A DNA stretch of 64,000 nt from Pictodentalium vernedei (taxonomy: Eukaryota > Mollusca > Scaphopoda > Dentaliida > Dentaliidae). The stretch lies in the NCBI GenBank assembly GCA_031216915.1, contig CM062292.1, positions 200,095,262-200,159,261 of the forward strand. Reading direction: 5' to 3'. The first letter of the stretch is position 1. Each line of letters starts with the position of its first letter. The notes beneath the pieces were generated by a model. That model worked only from the letters and a program-made list of their open reading frames with translations, searched no databases and was not told where the DNA came from. Below are positions 31,384 through 43,020 of the stretch, piece after piece. The position numbers and the translations under genes were made by a program.

Positions 31384-34300
31384 TAGCTCACCTGACTGAA
31401 AGTCAGAGTGAGCTTTTCTTATCACTCTCCGTCCGCCGTCCGTCGTCTGTCGGCCGTCGTCCGTCGTCCTGTGTGAAGGTGGTGTTTGAGCCTCTTTCTC
31501 CTAAACCACTGGCCAAATTTTAATTAAATTTCATGTAAGTAGTGGTTATAGAGGGGCATTTTGATTTTTATCCAAATTAGGTTTCGGCTCATATTGAACA
31601 GAGGTGTGGAGAAAAAACGGCCAAATTTTTTGAAAATCTTCTTCTAATGAACCACCAGTAGCAGAGACTTGGTATGTGGTATACAGAGTCCTTTTGAGGT
31701 TTAGAATCAAGTTTGTTCAAGAGAAGTTTGTCGGGCATTATTTGCCTTCGTTATCGGAGGGGCAAAAATTTTGGCCACGCCTAAAATTTCTATTTTCAGA
31801 ACCGTGAGGTTGATTTGAACCAAATTTGGTATGAGATAATAATGGGTCATAAGTAGTTGATTGATGCAAAAAAAATTTTCTCATTGCCCCGTGGGAACCT
31901 CGGGAGCTAAAAATAGGAAAAACCTTAAAACTGCCATATCTCCAAAACTACACGGCACAGAGAATTCTTATTTTGTATAAAGCTTACTTTTATCCAGTAG
32001 AATAGAATGGATAAAAAAAATCCCTATCGGTTTGATCACAAGGTACTTTTTTCAGGACTTTGAAAAAGTGCTGAGTCAGCACTTTTTAACACTGTAGGCA
32101 ATGGGAAAAACATTAAAAAATCTTCTTCTCGAGATCCAGCAGGCAGAATCTTTTGATATTTGGTATGCAACATTGTAGGGTGGATCTGATTTAAGTTTGT
32201 TCAAATCGGCCCCCTGGGTTCATATTTGGGCTCAGTATAGGAGCCCGATTTCGAACTTAGTGCATTTCAGGCAAATTTCTTCAAAAATCTTCTTCTCCAG
32301 ATCCAGCTGGCATAATCTTTTGATATTTGGTATGCAACATTGTGGGGTGGATCCGATTCAAGTTTGTTCAAATCGGCTCCCAAGATTCATATTTGGGCTC
32401 TCTATAGAAGCTCGTATTCGAACTTAGTGCATTTCAGGCAAATTTCTTCAAAAATCTTCTTCTCCAGATCCAGCAGGCAGAATCTTTTGATATTTGGTAT
32501 GCAACATTGTGGGGTGGATCTGATTCCAGTTTGTTGAAATCAGCCCCCTGGATTCACATTTGGGCTCACTATAGAAGCCCGAATTCAAACTTAGTGCATT
32601 TCAGGCAAATTTCTTAAAAAATCTTCTTCTCCAGATCCAGCAGGCATAATCTTTTGATATTTGGTATGCAACATTGTGGGGTGGATCTGATCCAAGTTTG
32701 TTCAAATCGGCTCCCAAGATTCATATTTGGGCTCACTATAGAAGCTCGTATTCGAACTTAGTGCATTTCAGGCAAATTTCTTCAAAAATCTTCTTCTCCA
32801 GATCCAGCAGGCAGAATCTTTTGATATTTGGTATGCAACATTGTGGGGTGGATCTGATTCAAGTTTGTTCAAATCAGCCCCCTGGATTCACATTTGGGCT
32901 CACTATAGAAGCCCGAATTCGAACTTAGTGCATTTCAGGCAAATTTCTTTAAAAATCTTCTTCTTCAAATCCAGCAGGCAGAATCTTTTGATATTTGGTA
33001 TGCAACATTGTGGGGTGGATCTGATTCAAGTTTGTTCAAATCAGCCCCCTGAGTTTATATTTGGGCTCAGTATAGAAGCTCGAATTCGAACTTAGTGCAT
33101 TTCAGGCAAATTTCTTCAAAAATCTTCTTCTCCAGATCCAGCAGGCAGAATCTTTTGATATTTGGTATGCAACATTGTGGGGTGGATCTGATTCAAGTTT
33201 GTTCAAATCGGCCCCCTGGGTTTATATTTGGGCTCAGTATAGAAGCTTGAATTCGAACTTAGTGCATTTCAGGCAAATTTCTTCAAAAATCTTCTTCTCC
33301 AGATCCAGCAGGCAGAATCTTTTGATATTTGGTATGCAACATTGTGGGGTGGATCTGATTCAAGTTTGTTGAAATCAGCCCCCTGGATTCACATTTGGGC
33401 TCACTATAGAAGCCCGAATTCGAACTTAGTGCATTTCAGGCAAATTTCTTCAAAAATCTTCTTCTCCAGATCCAGCAGGCATAATCTTTTGATATTTGGT
33501 ATGCAACATTGTGGGGTGGATCTGATTCAAGTTTGTTCAAATCGGCTCCCAAGATTCATATTTGGGCTCACTATAGAAGCTCGTATTCGAACTTAGTGCA
33601 TTTCAGGCAAATTTCTTCAAAAATCTTCTTCTCCAGATCCAGCAGGCAGAATCTTTTGATATTTGGTATGCAACATTGTGGGGTGGATCTGATTCAAGTT
33701 TGTTCAAATCAGCCCCCTGGATTCACATTTGGGCTCACTATAGAAGCCCGAATTCGAACTTAGTGCATTTCAGGCAAATTTCTTAAAAAAACTTCTTCTC
33801 CAAATCCAGCAGGCAGAATCTTTTGATATTTGGTATGCAACATTGTGGGGTGGATCTGATTCAAGTTTATTCAAATCAGCCCCCTGAGTTTATATTTGGG
33901 CTCAGTATAGAAGCTCGAATTCGAACTTAGTGCATTTCAGGCAAATTTCTTCAAAAATCTTCTTCTCCAGATCCAGCAGGCAGAATCTTTTGATATTTGG
34001 TATGCAACATTGTGGGGTGGATCTGATTCAAGTTTGTTCAAATCGGCCCCCTGGGTTTATATTTGGGCTCAGTATAGAAGCTTGAATTCGAACTTAGTGC
34101 ATTTCAGGCAAATTTCTTCAAAAATCTTCTTCTCCAGATCCAGCAGGCATAATCTTTTGATATTTGGTATGCAACATTGTGGGGTGGATCTGATCCAAGT
34201 TTGTTCAAATCGGCTCCCAAGATTCATATTTGGGCTCACTATAGAAGCTCGTATTCGAACTTAGTGCATTTCAGGCAAATTTCTTCAAAAATCTTCTTCT

Positions 34301-36448
34301 CCAGATCCAGCAGGCAGAATCTTTTGATATTTGGTATGCAACATTGTGGGGTGGATCTGATTCAAGTTTGTTCAAATCAGCCCCCTGGATTCACATTTGG
34401 GCTCACTATAGAAGCCCGAATTCGAACTTAGTGCATTTCAGGCAAATTTCTTTAAAAATCTTCTTCTTCAAATCCAGCAGGCAGAATCTTTTGATATTTG
34501 GTATGCAACATTGTGGGGTGGATCTGATTCAAGTTTGTTCAAATCAGCCCCCTGAGTTTATATTTGGGCTCAGTATAGAAGCTCGAATTCGAACTTAGTG
34601 CATTTCAGGCAAATTTCTTCAAAAATCTTCTTCTCCAGATCCAGCAGGCAGAATCTTTTGATATTTGGTATGCAACATTGTGGGGTGGATCTGATTCAAG
34701 TTTGTTCAAATCGGCCCCCTGGGTTTATATTTGGGCTCAGTATAGAAGCTTGAATTCGAACTTAGTGCATTTCAGGCAAATTTCTTCAAAAATCTTCTTC
34801 TCCAGATCCAGCAGGCAGAATCTTTTGATATTTGGTATGCAACATTGTGGGGTGGATCTGATTCAAGTTTGTTGAAATCAGCCCCCTGGATTCACATTTG
34901 GGCTCACTATAGAAGCCCGAATTCGAACTTAGTGCATTTCAGGCAAATTTCTTCAAAAATCTTCTTCTCCAGATCCAGCAGGCATAATCTTTTGATATTT
35001 GGTATGCAACATTGTGGGGTGGATCTGATTCAAGTTTGTTCAAATCGGCTCCCAAGATTCATATTTGGGCTCACTATAGAAGCTCGTATTCGAACTTAGT
35101 GCATTTCAGGCAAATTTCTTCAAAAATCTTCTTCTCCAGATCCAGCAGGCAGAATCTTTTGATATTTGGTATGCAACATTGTGGGGTGGATCTGATTCAA
35201 GTTTGTTCAAATCAGCCCCCTGGATTCACATTTGGGCTCACTATAGAAGCCCGAATTCGAACTTAGTGCATTTCAGGCAAATTTCTTAAAAAAACTTCTT
35301 CTCCAAATCCAGCAGGCAGAATCTTTTGATATTTGGTATGCAACATTGTGGGGTGGATCTGATTCAAGTTTATTCAAATCAGCCCCCTGAGTTTATATTT
35401 GGGCTCAGTATAGAAGCTCGAATTTGAACTTAGTGCATTTCAGGCAAATTTCTTCAAAAATCTTCTTCTCCAGATCCAGCAGGCAGAATCTTTTGATATT
35501 TGGTATGCAACATTGTGGGGTGGATCTGATTCAAGTTTGTTCAAATAGGCCCCCTGGGTTTATATTTGGGCTCAGTATAGAAGCTCGAATTCGAACTTAG
35601 TGCATTTCAGGCAAATTTCTTCAAAAATCTTCTCCAGATCCAGCAGGCAGAATCTTTTGATATTTGGTATGCAACATTGTGGGGTGGATCTGATTCAAGT
35701 TTGTTCAAATCGGCTCTCTAGATTCATATTTGGGCTCACTATAGAAGCTCGAATTCAAACTTCGTGCATTTCAGGCAAATTTCTTTGAAAATCTTCTTCT
35801 AAAGATCCAGCAGGCAGAATCTTTTGATATTGGGTATGTACCATGCTTAGGTGGGTGAGATTCAAGTTTGTTCAAGCCAAGTCCCTGGGTTTATATTTGG
35901 GCTCACTGTGGTAGCCCGAATTATAACTTAGTTCAAAAGGAGGAATTTTCTTTAAAAATCTTCTTCAGATCCAGCAGTTGGAATGTTTTGATATTTGGTA
36001 TGCTGCATCCTTAGGGGGGTGAGATTCAAGTTTGTTCAAGCCATGTTCCTAGGTCCATATTTGGACTCACTGTGGTAGCTCGAATTGTAACTTAGTTAAA
36101 AATGAGGAATTTTCTTTAAAAATCATCTTCTTCAGATCCAGCAGTTGGAATGTTTTGGTATTTGGTGTGCTGCATCCTTAGGGGCGTGAGATTCACGTTT
36201 GTTAAAGCCAAGTCCCTGAGTTCATATATGGGCTCCCTGTGGGAACCTGAATTATAACTTAGTTCAATATGAGGAATATTCTTTAAAAATCTTTTCTTTT
36301 TTTTTTTAGATCCACTGGTCAGAATCTTTGGATATTTGGTATAAGCTTTTATTAGGAGGAGCAGATGCAACTTGTTGAAATCAATTCTCTGGGTTGATAT
36401 TTAGGCTACCATGTCAGGTGAGCGCCCTCAGGCCCCTTGGGGCCTCTT
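31384..36448 (+). mobile_element. Noncoding element with AGCTCACCTGA start and 167-bp array
   Basis: Begins AGCTCACCTGACTGAAAGT and a CCGTCCGTCGTC run, passes unique sequence with AATTTGGTATGAG (31800s), then the tandem array, and ends TCAGGTGAGCGCCC..GGGGCCTCTTGT. These ends resemble a repeat I associate with bivalve genomes (recognition from memory, not searched). No transposase frame is visible, so mobilisation would be in trans. Confidence 0.65.
32140..35850 (+). repeat. Tandem array of 167-bp units
   Basis: About 22 units of 167 bp. Each contains TTTTGATATTTGGTATGC, CATTGTGGGGTGGATC, TATTTGGGCTCA and CTTAGTGCATTTCAGGC. More diverged units of similar length continue to about 36400. Unit variants recur at a spacing of 1503 bp (9 units). 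The repeated 84-codon frames arise from the unit and its period (167 is not divisible by 3) and are not genes. Confidence 0.92.
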
Positions 36449-36867
36449 GTTTATTTTTGTAATTATTTCTTTGCCATCAAAAGTTCATTTTCTTGGTTTG
36501 CTTTATGTTTTAGACCTCATAATCCACAGAACAGCCTGCATGGTAGTGTATTTTGTCCCCTGAGAGCAGGAAGGCTTTGCAATGCTTTAGCACTTGTTGC
36601 ACTCAAGGGACAAATTTGTTAATTTTGTTAACTTGGGTAAACTATCAGATGCAACCATTCAATTTTTATTTTTTGAAGTTTGTATTGGTTATAAAAAGAG
36701 AGCATGCAGCAGCCAAAGGGACCATGTGGGAAGGCCTGAGAAACATATTTTTAACTTTTGTAGGCCTGAGCTATGTTTTTCAGGCAAAATCTGGAAAAAA
36801 TTGTAAAATTTGAATTGCAATCTTTATGAATAGCACTGGCCTGGTACGATCATCAGGTAAAGGGTTA

Positions 36868-37080
36868 ACTGGTAGAGTGATGGAAGCCCATATTTGGGCT
36901 TTACTCTGAGGTGAAGGTAGTGCAACTTGAAGGCTTCATACTCAGTGGATGTGCTTTGTATTATCACTGAAGTGATATTATTTAGTCTGTAAGGACTTGT
37001 CTTGTTATAATTTATGGGAGAGTGCCTACAGGCACTCTCCCATAAATTGTAACAAGGCAAAGATGTGTGAACAAATTTTG
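36868..37080. mobile_element. MITE with GGGAGAGTGCC hairpin, copy 2
   Basis: Starts AACTGGTAGAGTGATGGAAG directly after a TTAA MITE end. Hairpin ATTTATGGGAGAGTGCC / GGCACTCTCCCATAAAT at 37008-37047 is perfect over 17 bp. Confidence 0.6.
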
Positions 37081-37258
37081 ATGGCCAAAAATAATTTAGC
37101 TCTCCACCTGTTAATTGAATTTAAAATCAATATGATTCATTGGCAGTTTATATTGATTACTTTTACTTTCACACCTTTCTGGCCTCAGAATATCCACAAC
37201 TAGTGTATAACTCATTCTATCCTGTTTGACAAAGCACTCTGAGATCTGACAAATGGAT

Positions 37259-37492
37259 TAATCCTTTACCCAACATGAATAGCAGACGACATCTGCAAAA
37301 AATGCCTTGAATAGCTGAAAATTTAAATCTTTTGTCCCCAGAATATACCTTATGACACCTCATTGGAATAAGCTCATTCCAGTGAGGGCTCATGAGCTAT
37401 TTTTAGTGACAATGTGAAAAATCAATAATATTTAAATGGTGATATTTCGTGAATAGCACTGCTGGTTTTGGCTATTACAATAGGTACAGTAC
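37259..37492. mobile_element. TTAA MITE (CCCTTTACC family), degenerate copy
   Basis: Begins TTAATCCTTTACCCAACATG, with central CTCATTGGAATAAGCTCATT and a decayed right end near TTACAATAGGTAC. A separate hairpin follows at 37580-37632 (TTAATTAATGAAGCAC / GTGCTTCATTAATTAA type). Confidence 0.55.
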
Positions 37493-37640
37493 AGCCACCA
37501 TGCACTGGTCGTAATCCACGGGTGGGTAGTGATGTCCACGCATGCATTTACTGGGTAATAAATATCATCATCAGCAAAATTTTAATTAATGAAGCACCAG
37601 GTTGTGCCTAGTGCTTCATTAATTAAATTTTTTTATTATT

Positions 37641-37915
37641 ATGCCCCCAACTTGGAAAGTCGAAGGGGTATCTAGTGGAGACCTCCGTCCATCTGTCTGT
37701 TTGTCTGTTCGTCCATCCATACCAACATTTTCCCTTGTATCTCAGCCACTGCTACTCCAATTTGAATGATATTTGGTGGTGTGATAGAGCATTGTGGGGA
37801 ACGACATCTCTTTAGAGTGAGTTTCTTACACACATTGTTTTCTAGAGTTATAGCCCTTTTTCACTCTTTCGACGGTCGGTAGCATTGGCACATGCTTATT
37901 ATTGCGTGCCTGGAA
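37641..37915 (+). repeat. Noncoding repeat element, single-module copy
   Basis: Mirrored start ATGCCCCCAACTTGG..AAGGGGTAT, then GTCCATCTGTCTGTTTG, a module with ATATTTGGTGGTGTGA and AGAGTTATAGCCCTTTTTC, and an end near GGTCGGTAGCATTGGC. Confidence 0.55.
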
Positions 37916-38041
37916 ATGTTTCCCACCTGTAGAAAATGACCTGACCAAGGTGGTCATACTGTAAAGGCTTAAACAGTCAGTTTGTCACTGCAGTAAAGGG
38001 AATTGACCAAACTGTTAATTATTGAATATCCTTGTTACCAA

Positions 38042-38281
38042 GCCAGAAAATAAGCAGACTGTTATCTGCAAAATGATGTCCCAGAGGGAGAATTTAGTTG
38101 TGCAGGGTACAGGGTAGCATCACCAAATGTACCCTCTGTGAACCTCAATCTGAATCAGGGTCTCAAAACAAAACAGAAAGAGGTACCCCAAGGATAAATT
38201 GGCTCACTGTATGGGATAGCATCATCAAATTCACCCTCTGAGGACCTCATTCTGCACATGTCAGACTGCTTATTTTCAGGC
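38042..38281. mobile_element. MITE with about 65-bp TIRs, copy 3
   Basis: CAGAAAATAAGCAGACTG at the left and CAGACTGCTTATTTTCAG at the right, 18 of 18 bases inverted. The internal GTACCCTCTG / CAGAGGG blocks are also mirrored. Confidence 0.75.
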
Positions 38282-38765
38282 CTGCTAGTTACCTTCCTAG
38301 TTTTTTTTACTGACAAAGTTTGTATTCCATTACCAGAGTACCACTCTATTTTAATTAATGCAGGTAACTGCATTACACATGTAACACATAAATCTTGTAT
38401 GAAAGGTTCCCTATCTTATGTTCTTGACATGGATTTTCCTTTTTCCTTACAGTTTACTTCCTTTTTAACCCTTAGTCCTCAGATTAATTTTATATTACCA
38501 TATATATATGTACACAAATGTAGATGGCTTAACAGTGTTTCTACACTGTTAAAAACCTTGTCAAGAAAAATGCATCCTACCAGTAAAGTTCTCAAGGACG
38601 AATAAAATTTGGACCATCAATATGTTTTTGTGCAGAAAAGCAAAATCTGTGGAAAACTCAAGATGGATCCCATGGCAGCTTTATTGGGTATGCAAAAATC
38701 CTGATTATCAAAAAGAACCCCACATCAAGTCATTGCTTACCCACTATACTAATGGATATGGGTTT

Positions 38766-39017
38766 TTAACCCTTAAATCCTCAGATTAATTTTACGTTAA
38801 TAACTACTTTATATACTTGTACACAGCTGCAGATGACTTAACAGTGTTTCCACATTATTGTTGGCTGCCTATACAGGCAGCGAGCAATGATGTAAAAACA
38901 GTGTAAAGATAAATGCATCCTATCATTAAAGTTCTCAAGGAAGAATACACTTGGGACAACTTTTTCAGAGCAATATAAAAAGGGCACTTTCTGGATGTAT
39001 GGGAACTTAAGGGTTAA
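38766..39017. mobile_element. TTAACCCTTA MITE
   Basis: Begins TTAACCCTTAAATCC and ends GGAACTTAAGGGTTAA, with TTAA at both ends. A central GCTGCCTATACAGGCAGC hairpin is at 38869-38881. A related left-end copy starts at 38465. Confidence 0.6.
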
Positions 39018-40161
39018 GAATGTGATTCTAATTGTGAAATGAATGATAGACTACAAGATGAAGTAATGTTACATGTAAACAAATATTTTTATACTGTACC
39101 AATGACCCAGACTTAGCTGGTGCTAACTCTAAAATATTTAGAGCCAAACGCAGATTTTACCCCCACATCCCCAAACCGAAAATTACATGTCCTATATGGT
39201 CCTCCATACCTTTACTCCACTGCGCATGCACAGTGTCAAGGAGGTCTCGAAATTGGCGCCAAATATCATTCTTTGTTTGGCCCTCAATACACTTACACTT
39301 CACTGTTATTTTTGCTTGTAAATCTCAGATTTAATGATGCCAGGCACATAATTATGAGAGAAATGGTGGATATAAGGAGGAAATAGAAGGAGGAGAGGAA
39401 AAAACAGTGGAAAGAAATGTTCAGGGCTGTAACTTATAATTATTTGACGAAATTATTTCATGTTACCTATTTTCGAGGCATGACCCTGTTCTGGTCATTC
39501 TTGCAATGAATGTTCCATTGTTTAATCAGTGTTTCCTCTCTCCCTTTCCTTTATTCCCCCCTAGCTAACTCCCATGCTTTTGGCTTATTTTTTGTAGTGT
39601 TTATTACTAAAATTTCTTGGGAGTTTTGGTTTGGAAACAGAATTATTTTCTGTTTTTTCCCCATGTTTACGTCTTCACCCTTGGGTGTTTATTCATTTTG
39701 GTCTGCATCTACCATCTGATGTTCTGCAGTTTCTTCTCTGGAAGTCTCTGTTTTGCATCAGATAGTGTTTAAATTGGTAACTGATTTCGGGCCATGTTTA
39801 CCAGTGCCTGGAGTCATGTTTCTGGTTTGTTTACACTTTTTGTTTATGTTGACAACAGTTGCTTCTTATAGTGATTACTTGTCCTCTGCTTAGTTCAGTT
39901 CATAGCTAGATACATTAATATTGTCTGTAAGTGTTACATTAATTTTTTGAAATGATTTTAAAATTTTTGTCCACACTTAGGCTTTTTTGGGATCCATTTG
40001 GGCTCATTGTTCCTATTGGGACCTTGGGCTCTTCTGAAAATTTTTTCAAATTTTTTTTTTTTTTTGAAATTATTTTCTTTTGAAATGTTATAATGGATTA
40101 TAATATATTATGTATATTTGTTTCAAGGGTTAGTGCGAGTAATATGACCTTATATTTTTTC

Positions 40162-43020
40162 ATGTTGAAAAAATATTGTTCAAATTGTAATGCAAGGATA
40201 TCTTCCTCTAATTTTCAGGTTCATTGTGTTTCTTATAGTCAGTGTATTCGCACTAATTCTTGCTCTGTGTGTTTTGATTGGTATGACAACGTTGGAGACG
40301 TGTGTCACGGTATTTTGTTAGCAGTGAGGGGTCCATTACGGTCCTCTCTCCGCAGGGTCACTCTATATTATCAGTTTCTTTTTCAGAATTCAGAGTGATG
40401 TTTCCATGATGTCTTCAACAAGTGGTGTGTCTCCGTCATTGCAATATTAGGGCTAGGGAAGTGCTCAAGGTATTTCAACAATTGCTGGGAGTTCCCTAGT
40501 TGGATCGAAGACATTGATCGCCCGCTAGTCCACCCGGTGTCGCGACCATTCACCGAATGGCTCAGCACCTGGGTTCGTCCGTCGCGGTCCAGGGAAGCAG
40601 ATTGGGTGATGCGAGCACTATAAAACACCGGATGTGCACACCCAGCAACGACGGATCTGAGGATAGTACAGAGGAAGCCTGTCAGTCCGGTAGCTAGCTC
40701 GTCCAGGTCCACCCAGACCCCGAGTGAGAGAGGCCCCCTCTCTCTTGCATCAACATCTGTGCCGCGATGTTGTTGTATGTTTGTTCGCTTAGTCGGAGCT
40801 TACGTCCACTCCTCCTGCTCGGGACGCTCCGTCAAATAACAGTCCGACGCGGCTGTTATATTGGCTTCCTCATCCTCATCAACACACACGACCGCACCTT
40901 GTCTATGTGACCACAGATTTCCAGGGGACGTTCGCATTTTATATAAATGCAGGATTGAACGTCCCTGGTGTTCCTGCCTAGCCGACCAAGGAATACACGT
41001 CGACCAGGTCACTCAATCTGCTAGCCAAGGATACGAGACCTTTCCAGTTGGGACGTTCACATATTATATAAATGCAGGAATGAACGTCCCTGGAGCTTCC
41101 AGCTGATAATTTACATAGGACTGCGGCTCCACAGGTCTCATAGAGAAACATGAACAAGGTGTTGTTACCGTGATGTCTTCATAAAGTGTGCTTCCGTCAT
41201 CAGTCAAATGAAGAGTTAGCGGCAAAGTGCTCATGTAGATGCGTCAATTGCCTGGAGTTCCCTAGTAGGATCGATGGCTTTGGCATCCGCTAACTCGCCG
41301 GTGTCGCGACCATTCATCGAATGGCTCAGCACTCGGGTTTGTCCGCTGCGGTCCAGGAAGGAGATTTGGGTGATGCGAGCACTATAAAATACAATGTGCA
41401 CACCCAGTGATGACAGATACGAGGATGGTACGGAGGAAACCTATTAGTCTGGTTCCTAGCTCGTCCAGGTCCATCCAGGCTGCGAGTGAGAGAGGTCCCT
41501 CTCTCGTACTACAACATCTGGGCCCAGATGTTGTGGTACAAAACGTTCCTCAGTCAAAGCATACGTCCACCGCTCGGGAAGCTCCGTTATATAGACAGTC
41601 CAGAGAGACTGCTCTTTCGGCTTCCTCATCCTCACGGCAGCACACGCAACCGCACCTTGGCTATGTGACCAGTCACATTCAACCAACGTCGCCGATCAGG
41701 GATTATACGGCGACCAGGTCACGCCATCCGGTAGCCAAGGATACGAGGCCTTCATACTCCGGACATTCGCATATAAGAAATATGCAGGAGTCAACGTCCA
41801 AGGAGCTTCAAGCGGCTAAATCCTGTAAGACCGCAGCTCCACAGGCCTCCGTTATAGATGTGCTATCGCAAATAGCACAAATTATCGCAGCATCTGACAG
41901 TAACTCTGTCGGATCAAGAATTATCTGAGGAAGCTGGGTTGGTACGTTCCGCTGCAGGTTCAGGCACGGACGACCAAGAATTACAAGTGGTCCATCAGGA
42001 TGGCAAAAGGGATACGGAGGAGTTGTATTTTCCCTTTTGGAACAGCATATTTGCCATAGAGTGCATCCGGCATTATCTTCTGACATTGTTCCTCCGGACC
42101 AAATTGCTGCGTTGCCGGATAAGAGACTGATAGCGCCACTGGACTCAGAATTCTTATCGGTTTAGGGACATCATCACTCAGATTCCGACATAGTCCAGAA
42201 ATGTCTCACGGACATTTGAACTGTTGAATGACGCTATATATATATAACTTGCTACCTAAATGGGCAGGTCAGGTTTCTTATCGGCAAATGCCCCACATCT
42301 GCCTTTCATCAATTCAAGGAATAATTTGAAACGGCAGGACAGAGCATTCCGAGAGTTTCTCTGCATCTAGACGACCAGGCCAAGACTTAGTATTGTCTAT
42401 ACTGTCGTCAATGTCAATTCCAACCACGATGTTGGAAACGACAATATCGTCTAGCAGGGTTAGCTTAGATGCATCATCGTACGCAGATCACCTTACCAGA
42501 GCATTATCATTACGTCTCAAAGGAAAAGAATTCCATTATGTACCTCCTCCTTAAGAATTCTTTCAAGGGCCTCACGTAGAACTCTGCCCTTTTAGTGGTG
42601 ATATAGAGTTGGTTGGACGTGACGCGGCGCTGGTTACATCCACACGTATGGATAGTAAGGTGGAAAACTCTCTCAAAGTCGCTCCGGAGAGTTTCCCTTC
42701 GACGGCAAGCTTTCCGCAATCTATCATCAGATAACTAAGAAAGCTTCAGACTCTCTGCTATTCAAATCCGCTTCCATATAGTCGGATTCAGTGGAGAAAA
42801 GTAGGACAGGCACTTCTGGGGCGAATACGTCCAAGGGAAGTTCCTATAGAGGTTCCTATGCATCCTCTAGGTCTTCTAGAGACCGTCAGGGTAGCGACTC
42901 AGGTAGGGGCCGTAATACTGGCTGAGACATCCGGTCAGACGCCCCTAGGTCGACGGGGCGAGGTGCGGGCCGTGGAGGACATGGTTTCTCATTCCGCAAG
43001 CCTCGCAGGACCTGGAGGTA
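40162..43020 (+). pseudogene. DIRS-B2 Gag remnant with internal duplication
   Basis: The start MLKKYCSNCNAR..SSNFQVHC keeps the Cys/His cluster of B1 Gag. Multiple frameshifts and stops follow. The stretch from about 40,400 to 41,110 recurs at about 41,150-41,800 (for example CGCGACCATTCA(C/T)CGAATGG and GTGATGCGAGCACTATAAA occur twice). The longest surviving piece is near 41407-41928. The tail (GRRGEVRAVEDM frame, Arg/Gly-rich in the other frame) ends near 43020. Confidence 0.75.

Larger units (their letters stand above)
31195..36867. mobile_element. Three-level nest: TTAA MITE > foldback > 167-bp array element
   Basis: A TTAA-family MITE is split into 31195-31314 and 36770-36867 (the latter ending GGTAAAGGGTTAA). 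Between the halves is a TGTTTCTCAGGCC foldback (31315-31383 plus 36449-36769). Inside that lies a 5.06-kb element (31384-36448). Each rejoined flank matches intact copies elsewhere in the window (17029-17280 and 5027-5433), which fixes the order of insertion. Confidence 0.75.

Noticed and set aside
32197-35788. A family of repeated 84-codon frames
   Set aside because: They come from the 167-bp satellite unit and overlap each other in shifting frames. There is no start context, splice signal or domain.
32140-35850. CRISPR-like regular repeats
   Set aside because: Units are 167 bp and directly adjacent, without spacers; this is a eukaryotic tandem satellite.
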